From Neocallimastix lanati (nom. inval.) (Eukaryota > Neocallimastigomycota > Neocallimastigomycetes > Neocallimastigales > Neocallimastigaceae): a stretch of DNA of 25,000 nucleotides. Every line of letters starts with the position of its first letter. Positions within the stretch are counted from its first letter, which is position 1. Both the position numbers and the translations under genes were made by a program. Positions 7,686-16,000 of this stretch are shown one piece after another. The DNA lies in assembly GCA_016946835.1 (NCBI GenBank), contig JACVTC010000082.1, positions 440,001-465,000 on the forward strand, written 5' to 3'. The notes under the pieces are model-generated. The model did not search any database and had not been told where the DNA came from. It saw nothing but the letters and a program-made list of their open reading frames with translations.

Positions 7686-8585
7686 TGTAATAATTCTATT
7701 AAGAACTAACTCAAAATAGAATTATTAACTACAACTTAACGACTAATTCATTAAGTTGAGAAAATAAAATAAAATAAATTTTTTTACCTTTAATGTAGAG
7801 TTTATTATAAAATTAATTATAATAATAACACAAAATGTAAGAGAAGAATTGTTTGTATAAATTGATCTTAAAAATATGTTTTTGAATAAAATATTTTTAT
7901 TAATTTATTAAAGTTAAAAATATAAAAATGTTACTATTATAACTATGTTTTTTATAATAATAACTCTTGATTTCTCAAAGAGAACTCAAGAGCCTTATTT
8001 ATATTTTTTTATGAAAATAAGATTAAATAAGAAAGGGTTTTCTAATCTTAACAAATCTCTTATCTAGGAAAAGATTAGATAGAAAAACCTAGATAAGTTT
8101 TCGATCGATATTCTATCCATATCGATCATCGCATTAATTAAGTAAAACCGATTACTTCTAAAAAGTAATTGGAAAAAATCTTAATTAACCGATTTTCTAA
8201 TCTAATCTAATGATCGAAAATAAAAGAATAAAATAATAAAAGATATTTCGATCATATAATTTATCCTTATATTAAAAATATAAAATTAAATAGTTAATAA
8301 AATACAGAATACATTATAAAATACAGAATACATTATAAAATACAGAATACATTATAAAATACAGAATAAAATACAATACAAAATACATTAGTTACAGTAG
8401 AGAATTTAACATATTGTAAATATATTATTTAAAATTATTAAATAAATTTTGTTAAATTAATGAATATTTAAAATTAAATTAAATAAATTTAATAAATATT
8501 ATATGTAATTAAATAAAGTTATAGTTATAATAACTTAACTAAGAAAATATAATTATTTGCTAACAAATAATTATAGATTCTTACA
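7686..8585 (-). repeat. 5' LTR of the Ty3-type element (right), 900 bp, with promoter
   Basis: Direct repeat of 1395-2294, apparently identical. In element sense U3 runs from 8585 to about 7969 and holds the 19-bp tandem repeats (8298-8368), the inverted-repeat cluster (8060-8188) and a TATA box (8003-7996). R and U5 run from about 7968 to 7686. Confidence 0.95.
7996..8003 (-). promoter_or_regulatory. TATA box (TATAAATA) of the Ty3-type LTR
   Basis: On the - strand TATAAATA starts at 8003. The RNA stretch complementary to the PBS begins at 7968, 35 nt downstream, which is the expected distance to a transcription start. The two signals were found independently and agree. Confidence 0.6.
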
Positions 8586-8590
8586 TTAAA
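8586..8590. repeat. Target-site duplication TTAAA, right copy
   Basis: Direct duplicate of 1390-1394, immediately outside the right LTR. Confidence 0.9.
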
Positions 8591-8678
8591 TTTGTAAAAG
8601 GAAATCTTGGTATAGCGGTTAGAGCTATAGCTATGAATCGAACTACTCGAGTTCGATTCACACTTACAACTACTTTTT
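8591..8678 (+). ncRNA. tRNA-like Pol III unit (degenerate tRNA or tRNA-derived SINE head)
   Basis: Box A-like TGGTATAGCGGTT (8608-8620) and box B-like GTTCGATTC (8651-8659) stand about 43 bp apart, and T5 (8674-8678) provides a Pol III terminator. TTGTAA (8592-8597) can pair with TTACAA (8664-8669) as an acceptor-like stem, and TTCGATT (8652-8658) is a perfect T-loop. The T stem and the anticodon arm do not pair in cloverleaf form. Instead TATAGC/GCTATA (8611-8616/8624-8629) and GAATCGAACT/AGTTCGATTC (8635-8644/8650-8659) make two strong hairpins. It is therefore not a normal tRNA; a diverged tRNA, a SINE head or another Pol III RNA remain possible. Confidence 0.45.
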
Positions 8679-9075
8679 GAATATTTTATTTTCATTGTTC
8701 TAGTTAATTCTTTCTGTATTTTCTTTAAGAATTTCATAGAAATTCTTAATAATTAAAATGAATTTTTATTTTATTTTATCCTTTCTTCCATTAGTTTCTA
8801 AATTAACCGAGAAAATCAGTTTTAAACGATTTTTCTAAGATTCTAAAATTTTTGAAAATCATACAAACTGTTTTTCTGTAAAAAGTATAAATATGAGTAA
8901 ATTTTCACAAAAGAAATATTTTTAATTCGTGCTTTTATTAATTGATTAATTAATAATAAGTAATTTGATATATTACAATATTAATTGATTAATTAATAAT
9001 TAAATATTTTAAATAAATTTATCTTTAAATAAAACAATTTCTAACAAAACAATTTTTTTACTTATTATTAATATT
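8679..9075. other. AT-rich spacer with a duplicated 21-mer
   Basis: No gene is seen. A 21-bp motif beginning ATTAATTGATTAATT occurs at 8937-8957 and again at 8980-9000. TTAAGAATTTC/GAAATTCTTAA around 8725-8750 is an inverted repeat. Confidence 0.5.
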
Positions 9076-9610
9076 CAGTGCTGCCTATTGTTTTCTCTTA
9101 TTTGAGTGACCCTCACGTTACATCTTCCATTGCTATTTTCTCATATATTTGTTACCTTGGTGTAAGAGCATTCTCATAGTCAATGACTGAAATTGAAGCT
9201 CTGTCTTCATTTTCTAATAAATCATATAAATTCAAATATCTTGTGTTAAAATCGTAGACAGTTTCTCTTGGCTCTATAGTCATACGTTTGAACTGTCTGA
9301 GTTTATCTTCCTTTTCATTCTCTCGCCAATATTTCTTTTTGATAACTTCAACACATACATCTAATGTGGGAGTTTTGCCTAATTCATTTTCCTTCATTTT
9401 TAGTACTCTTACCAAATCATCTTCTGCAGAGGAAATAATATAACTAAACTTATCTTCATCGTTAGTTATCCTTTCTCTTTTAAACCATTGTTCAATTCGG
9501 AACTGCCAGATCTCCGCGTCTCTGCGAAGACCACCTATACTTGGAAGAGTCTTTGTATCTACATCCGACATGGTGTTGTTAATACTACTATTAATACTAC
9601 TATTATGTTC

Positions 9611-9640
<30 letters not shown>
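9076..9640 (-). pseudogene. Decayed retrotransposon gag gene
   Basis: The longest intact part is a 162-codon frame (9640 down to 9152). It begins with a Ser run encoded by an ACT microsatellite on the + strand (9590-9620) and continues with a capsid-type Gag region: WQFRIEQWFKRE, then FSYIISSAEDDLVRVL, then FKRMTIEPRETVYDFNTRYLNLY, the last being typical of retrotransposon Gag. The same frame continues past the stop with gag-like sequence broken by TAA, TGA and TAA codons (9154 down to about 9076), and no protease or RT follows. It is a truncated, mutated relic. It differs in sequence from the Gag of both intact elements, so it marks a third family. A tRNA-type PBS lies upstream at 10303-10321 on the same strand. 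Confidence 0.7.
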
Positions 9641-9641
<1 letters not shown>

Positions 9642-10302
9642 AAAGAAAATTAAATATTTTTTATTTTTTTTTTTTTTTTATAATTCGTTATTGCGTTTTG
9701 TTTTAATAATTAATAATAAATACCAATAACACTTTCTATATTTATTTTATTTTATTTTATATCCTATTCCTAGTTATTATTAAATATGAAAATATGTATT
9801 TTTTTTTAATTTTTTTTTATAAATTCTATTGTGAAATAATTTATTATTCTACTCTTTTATCTTGTTATTGCTAACTCTATTAATATTATTTACAAATAAT
9901 TATTATCGTATATATAGAATAATTATACTATTTTTTTTTTTTATTTTATATCAAATTATTATTTTTTATTTTTTATTTTTTATTTTTATTTTTACTTTTT
10001 TTTTATTATTCAACTAAAATATTATTATTACTAAATAATTATAACTAATCTTATTTTAATATAAAGGAAAATTAAAGACTTGTTCGTTTTTATTCTGGTC
10101 CGAATTCCCAGTTGTCTCTAATTATATATCCTTTTTAATAATTTAAATTAGTTTTGTGTTATTTAACGATTTATTATTATTAATTACAACCAATCTCAGC
10201 TCAATAACCAATTATAAAAAAAGAAAAATATAATATTTAATATGTATAATTAATCCTCAAAAAAAAATTTTTTTTTAAAACAATATATCAACACTATTGC
10301 AC
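9641..10302. other. AT-rich region between relic gag and relic PBS
   Basis: No gene is recognised. It would be the 5' leader of the relic element whose gag is at 9076-9640. T-rich low-complexity tracts occur at 9660-9680, 9790-9820 and 9930-10010. One less AT-rich patch at 10080-10130 (CTGGTCCGAATTCCCAG) contains a short imperfect palindrome. Confidence 0.5.
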
Positions 10303-10321
10303 ATCCCCGATATCTCCACCA
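10303..10321 (-). other. tRNA-type primer-binding site of a relic LTR element
   Basis: On the - strand the sequence is TGGTGGAGATATCGGGGAT. It starts with the TGG that pairs with tRNA CCA and reads as the complement of an acceptor and T-stem 3' half. It is 5 nt from a possible LTR end TATCA (minus strand, ending at 10327) and upstream of the gag relic in the same orientation. The tRNA identity was not determined. Confidence 0.45.
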
Positions 10322-10326
10322 ATTTT

Positions 10327-10769
10327 TGATATGCGGGACTTTTATGTGCTACTAATTTTTAATAGTATCGTTATATTTAATTAACTTTTATTAATATTTT
10401 TTAATTTAAAAACCTCATTAACCAAGGGTCTTCTCCAAATTACAATAAAGAAGAGTCTTTATTAGAAATCTTTATAATAATTTAACAAATATTAATAATA
10501 ATAAATATACATTTAAAATATATTATATCGGAGTATAGTATAATATATAATAAATATATATTAAAAATAATAAATATAATAAATATAATAAATATAACTA
10601 TATAATTCTTAAAAATGAAAAAAAGAATAATAAAGTTAAATATATAAGAATATGTTGAAATATAAAGTTTATTTTTAGTTTATTATTTCATTTAATAATT
10701 TATTTTATAATACACACTTAAAATATTTACGTAGATTACATATTAGAGCATGTACTAAATAATGTATCA
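10327..10769 (-). repeat. Possible relic LTR (TGATAT...GTATCA), 443 bp
   Basis: The left end abuts the relic PBS, as a 5' LTR of a - strand element should. Both ends carry the TGATA/TATCA type of terminus seen in the LTR at 732-1389. No second copy or target duplication was found, so the right boundary is a guess. It contains one copy of the ~150-bp repeat listed at 10491. Confidence 0.25.
10491..10645. repeat. Direct repeat copy A (~150 bp)
   Basis: Starts ATTAATAATAATAAATATAC and includes ATATCGGAGTATAGTATAAT. It is repeated at 10999-11145 with one 9-bp unit difference and a few substitutions near the right end. It may be a fragment of a relic LTR family. Confidence 0.8.
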
Positions 10770-10877
10770 GAAAAATGTATTGTTTATGTAAATTATAACA
10801 TGTAATTTTATAATTATTAAAAATATGAGTTTAATTAATAAATAAAGAAAGGATCTAAATTACATTTACAATCAAAA

Positions 10878-10891
10878 GATTAAGAGTCTCA
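10878..10891 (+). other. Relic copia-type PBS (half-tRNA-Lys type)
   Basis: GATTAAGAGTCTCA is identical to the 14-nt PBS of the intact copia element (on the - strand at 18918-18905), but in the opposite orientation. It lies in AT-rich relic DNA between the two ~150-bp repeats. No gag or LTR could be assigned to it. Confidence 0.4.
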
Positions 10892-10998
10892 TTAGACTCC
10901 ACATAAGATACTCTCCTTTTCTAATAAAAATATTTTCTTATTTTATACTTAACACATTTCTGTCCGAAATTTAAATTTTATTTTTTTAAATTCTGAAA

Positions 10999-11145
10999 AT
11001 TAATAATAATAAATATACATTTAAAATATATTATATCGGAGTATAGTATAATATATAATAAATATATATTAAAAATAATAAATATAATAAATATAACTAT
11101 ATAATTCTTAAAAATGAAAATAAGAATAATAAAGTTAAAAATATA
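10999..11145. repeat. Direct repeat copy B (~150 bp)
   Basis: Near-identical to 10491-10645, 508 bp further right; it lacks one 9-bp AAATATAAT-like unit. Confidence 0.8.
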
Positions 11146-12736
11146 AAAATATAATTATATAATAAATATGAATATAATTAATCATATCAACTATATATAT
11201 ATATATTTAATTATAATTAAAATAACTAAAACTATTTCATTATATTATAATATATAGAAGTATTATGTATTTTTAATATAAACTTTAAAAATAAATATGA
11301 ATAGTTAAATTATATATATAATAATATTCTTATTATATATATTTAGAAGAAATTAACTATTTAATTTAATATATTTAATATATTTCATATTATAATGAAT
11401 AATATATATATATATATATATTGAATAATATATGAATAAGAAATTATTTCAAATATTATTATTGACAGAAGAGATATAAATCTTTTTAATAATTATTATT
11501 AAATATACAAATATGTTGCTACATATATTTGTTTTATATCATAATTTATTTTTATGTAATTATTAACAAAAATTTTATTAATAATTAAAGTTTTTATTTT
11601 CATTTTATCATCAAATACTTAAAATTTTATTATATATATATTGAAAATAATAATTAAATTTTATATATAAATAATGATATAGAATGAAACTTTAAATAAT
11701 AATAAATTAAAATAAATATATTAAAGTTATATAGATTATAAGTATAAAAATATTAAATAGTTAAATAGTAAAAAATTTATATTAATAAAATTATAAAAAT
11801 AACTTGTAAATGTAATTGTTTAGAAATGTTAATTACTTTAGTAAAAATTATTGTTTATAAAGATTACTTTAATTTAGATAACAAATATAAATAGGAATAT
11901 AAAATATTTATTTAACAAAATGTTACTAATTGTCCAGTAAAATTAGATAATAATAAAAAAGAATGTTTAAAGGTTACTAATTAGCCTGTAAAATTAGACA
12001 AGTTTAGTAGAGGTTTACTAATTACCTTAAGAATTAGTATTATAAGTTTTTATAATAAATAATAAATAACATAAAAGGTTATAAAATAAATTTATTTCTA
12101 TTGAATGAATTTAATTATTTTCTTATAAATAATTTTATTTAGTATATTAGATAAAGATGGGAAACAAGATATATACCATACTTTATCAATAATTAAATTT
12201 ATTTATTTAGTAATATTTACCTCCCTCTAAATAGAATTATTAAAATGTATGAAACTATACGTTTTACCTATGAAATAATTTATTATTATAAATATATGTC
12301 AAATTAATATGAAATATATTAGTATGAATTAAATTAAATACGATAATATGATTTTATAATATAAATAAAAATAATGATAATAATGATAAAAATATAAGAA
12401 AAAAAAAAAAAAAAGATGAAGAAGAAAAAAATAATGAGCGAACTTTCAATTCAATAAAATTAATTATAATTACCTATTTTTATATGAAAGTGCAATATAT
12501 TTATATAATTGATTACATTTTGTTTATTTTTTTTTTTTTTTTTTTTTATTTATCAAATACCTAAAAAAAAAAAAAAAAAAAATGATCCAACACTTAATTC
12601 ATTATAATTAGTAATTATTCAATTTTGTATAAAAGTACAAAATAATTTTTTGAGACATAAGTTTTCTATTATTTATTCATATTTTATATTTTATAATAAT
12701 TTAATTTTTATAGAAATAAAGTTTTTTTTTTTTGAA
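11146..12736. other. AT-rich gene-free region with relic repeats
   Basis: No coding frame is credible. It contains (TA)n tracts (11190-11210, 11400-11420), three hairpin-like repeats (11922-12040), a pyrimidine stretch CCTCCCTCT (12220-12228) and A or T homopolymers (12400-12415, 12529-12582). The copia target site is at its right end. Confidence 0.6.
11922..12040. repeat. Three imperfect repeats, each an ACTAATT...AATTAG hairpin
   Basis: Related ~29-bp units at 11922-11950, 11972-12000 and 12012-12040 each begin G(T)TTACTAATT and end in AATTAG. The last is a perfect ACTAATT/AATTAGT stem. Spacing is 50 then 40 bp. Confidence 0.6.
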
Positions 12737-12741
12737 TAATT
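12737..12741. repeat. Target-site duplication TAATT, left copy
   Basis: TAATT directly left of the left copia LTR is repeated at 19231-19235 directly right of the right LTR. A 5-bp duplication is usual for Ty1/copia integrases. Confidence 0.85.
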
Positions 12742-13053
12742 TATTAAGAATTTATGTTTTTAATTTTAGAATGTGTGATCACTTTATTAATTATATAATT
12801 ATTATTATTGTTTTTGTTAAAGGTTATTTTTTAATTTTAATTATATGATTATAATCATTTACATTTCTTAAAAATTTAATTTAACTATATTTGTTTATAC
12901 ATGTAAAACTCTGATGTATATCAGGCATGCGCCTCATACATCTACATAACATACATATTTAATTTATAATTAAGTATAAATAAATATACTAATCTAAGTT
13001 AAATATACCAAATTATTATTCATTATTTAAGATATTAAACTTTATTTCTAACA
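12742..13053 (-). repeat. 3' LTR of the copia-type element (left), 312 bp
   Basis: In element sense it begins TGTTAG and ends TTAATA, so the last two bases are TA and not the canonical CA; the other LTR shows the same. It appears identical to 18919-19230. TATAAA (- strand, 12899-12894) and a strong hairpin (12913-12942) lie inside. Confidence 0.95.
12913..12942. other. Strong hairpin in the copia LTR, next to TATAAA
   Basis: GATGTAT (12913-12919) pairs with ATACATC (12936-12942), and inside it AGGC (12923-12926) pairs with GCCT (12931-12934). It is the only GC-rich patch of the LTR and sits just upstream (element sense) of the TATA-like TATAAA. The second copy is at 19090-19119. Confidence 0.65.
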
Positions 13054-13068
13054 TTCCCCCTAAAGTTT
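13054..13068 (-). other. Polypurine tract of the copia-type element
   Basis: On the - strand AACTTTAGGGGGAA directly abuts TGTTAG of the 3' LTR. The TAG in it is the pol stop codon, so coding end and plus-strand primer overlap. Confidence 0.75.
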
Positions 13069-16000
13069 AAGATCCTTAAAGCTAGTGAGAATGTTTTCTC
13101 TGAATTTATTCATCAAAGTAGTATTTAAATACTTTGTAAATCCGTCTGATAAATTATATTCAGATTTAACATATTTCAAATTTATATATTTTTCTTTTAT
13201 TAACTCCCTTATGCTATGATATCTCAAATCGATATGCTTAGACTTCGGATTAATTGTTTCGTTTTCGCAGTTATAAATAGCGGCTTTATTGTCAGTATTT
13301 ATTGTTATACTGTTATTATTTAATCCAAGTTCCTTAAAAATGTTTCTGTACCAAAGACAATGTCTTGCACACTCATGTATACCATAATATTCGCTTTCTG
13401 CGGTAGAAACGGAAACACAATGTTGGAGTTTAGAATACCAACTTGTTGGAGCTGAATTTATTAACATCAAGAATCCTGTAGTAGATCTTCTAGTATCTTT
13501 ATCTCCACCTAAATCTGCATCTACGTAGACTTTAAACTCGAGTTTATTATTATATGTAAATTTAATTCCATAATCAGGCTTACCTTTTAGATATCTAAAA
13601 ATTTTTATTACATTATACCAATCTTCATAGGTGGGATCTTTGGATTTTCTTGAAGCTCTACTTACTGAAAATAGGATATCAGGTCTCGTACTTATAGCTA
13701 AGTACAATAAGGATCCAATTGCTTGTTTGTATTTTGTTGGATTAAATTTCTTTGATTTTAATATATTATTTTCGATTGGAATCATGTTTGAAGTAGGTTT
13801 AAATTTGTTTATTTCAAATTTATTTAATATATCTTCTAAATATTTCTTTTGGTGTATAAAATAACCATTTTTGCATTTAACAAATTTTATACCTATAATA
13901 TAATCAACTTCACCTACATCAGTTGCTTCAAAATTTTCTTTTATTAAAGATTTTGTTTTATTTACTTCTTCTGAAGTACCAGCTACAATTATATCATCTA
14001 CATAAACTGCTAATAAACACTTAATATTATTATTTTCATCTTTCTTGATATATACACAAGGATCACTCAAGAATCTTTTAAAATTTAATTTTAACAATAC
14101 CTTATTTAATGTTTCGTTCCACATTCTGCCAGATTGTTTAAGGCCGTATAATGCTTTGTTCAGTTTACAATACCCTTTTTGATTCATTCCTTCTGGCATA
14201 CTCATATATATATCCTCTTCTAATCTAGCGTTCAAATATGCAGCTTTGATATCCATTTGATGAATATCAAATTTATTTTGTACTGCAATCGCAATAATTG
14301 TTTTAAGTGTATCCTGTTTAAGTGTTGGCGAAAATGTATTTTTGTAATCTATTCCGTAAACTTGTGTATAACCTTTAGCAACTAATCTTGCTTTATACTT
14401 CACAATTTTACCGTTAGCATCTCTTTTATGTTTTAGTACCCACCTTGTTGACACAACATTAGCGTTCTTAGGTACTTTATCCACAATTGTAAAAACATTC
14501 ATCCTTTTCATATTACCTAACTCTTCATCAACAGCTTTTAACCACTTATCTTTATCTTTCATATTAAAGATATCAATATAACTACGTGGTTCAATAAAAT
14601 CATTTTCATTTGTTGATAAGAGTGCAACTGTATCTAGAATATCTTTTATTTTAAAAGAGCGTTTTGAAGGATGACTAGTAATATTATATTCATCACGATA
14701 ATGATATTTGCGTTTACATCTAGTTTTATTGTTTTTATTTTTATTTTTATTTGGATGTTGTTTATTAACGTCTTTATACTTATTTCTATTATTAATATTA
14801 TCTACTCTTTCAATTTGGTTTATTTCATTAGTATTATTAATATCATTAACGTTTTTATTATTTTCATTAGTTTTATAATTTTTCATTTGTTCCTTTGATT
14901 TTTGAGAAAGTTCTTTCAATTTATTTAATAAAAAATGAGTATCTTTTATTTTATCTGATTTTCTCTCTTTAATTGAATTTGCTTGTTTTATATCTTTAAT
15001 TTTATTGATATTATCAATTTTATCATTATCACCTTTATCATTATTACTTTTATTTAAGGTAACACTTTTATTTAAATTATTATTTATTCGTTTGTTTATA
15101 TAATTTATTTTGTCCATATAGGTTACGTTATTTTGATAATTATTACTAGCAAATTCTTTATTATTATAGCTATACTCACTTCTTAGAGAATGCTTTTCAT
15201 TTAAATTATTATTATTAAATTTACCTTTATTTAATTCTTCAATTAATTCATTAAAGAATTCACTATTATTTTCTTTATTATATTTATTTTGTTCATTTAA
15301 ATTATTTTTATCATTTATATCTTCTTTGTTTACATCATTTTCTTTGTTTACATTTTTATTTTCTTCAATTAAATTTTGATTTAAATTATAATTTATAGAA
15401 TTGACATTTTTATTACTTACATTTAAATTATTAACGTTGTTGGTTTCTATATTATTATTTATTTTATTATTTTTATTATTTGTGAAATTGTCATTTGAAT
15501 TATAATTATTTAGATCAAAATACTCATTGTTTACATTATTTGATAAATTTGAATTATTTAAATTGTTTTTATTTCCTTCGATAATTAAATTATTTTTATT
15601 TATGTAATTATTGTGAGTTTCCAAATCCTGTATATTTTTATAATTAAAATCCTGATTATTTATTCCCGTTACGTCTTCATTGGTTTTCATATTGGTTATC
15701 TTATTTCCATTACTTTCTGTTACTTTACTTCCTAAATTCTGATTTAAATTATTATTTAAATTTAAATCATTTAAATTATTAATTTTAATTAAATTGTTAG
15801 TACTATAATTTTCTTTATTCCCATTATGAAAATTTATATTATTTTCTTTTTGGAAATAAATATTATTATTATTATTTTCATTTATTTCAGTAAGGTTGTT
15901 TTTATTATTATAATTTAAATTTAATGATGAATCATTAGATTCATGATTTGAATGTAAATTATTAAATCGGTAATTTAAGTTGTAATTTGAAAAATTTTTA

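Larger units (their letters stand above)
1395..8585 (-). mobile_element. Complete Ty3/gypsy LTR retrotransposon, 7191 bp, Tf1-like
   Basis: Two 900-bp direct repeats (1395-2294 and 7686-8585, constant offset 6291) begin TGTAA and end TTACA. They flank one intact gag-pol frame on the - strand and are bordered by TTAAA on both sides. In transcription order the element holds: 5' LTR (right), self-priming type PBS (7674-7685), a 1.33-kb leader, gag-pol (6351-2308), a short purine-rich tract, and 3' LTR (left). The single fused frame, absence of a Gag zinc knuckle and self-complementary PBS resemble fission yeast Tf1. I saw no difference between the LTRs, so the insertion is recent and the element may be active. 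Confidence 0.95.

Noticed and set aside
8591-8670. A functional cloverleaf tRNA gene
   Set aside because: The T stem has three mismatches and no anticodon stem forms; only box A, box B and part of the acceptor stem are tRNA-like, so I call it tRNA-like only.
8525-8737. 70-codon - strand frame across the LTR end and the tRNA-like unit
   Set aside because: It spans an LTR boundary and a target duplication, so it cannot be an old gene; low complexity and no family.
12212-12232. CCTCCCTCT (12220-12228) as a - strand polypurine tract of a relic element
   Set aside because: No TG-starting LTR follows it on the - strand and no repeat copy was found.
13631-13864. Small + strand frames inside the copia pol and Ty3 gag-pol regions
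   Set aside because: They are antisense shadows of intact polyprotein frames with clear catalytic motifs.
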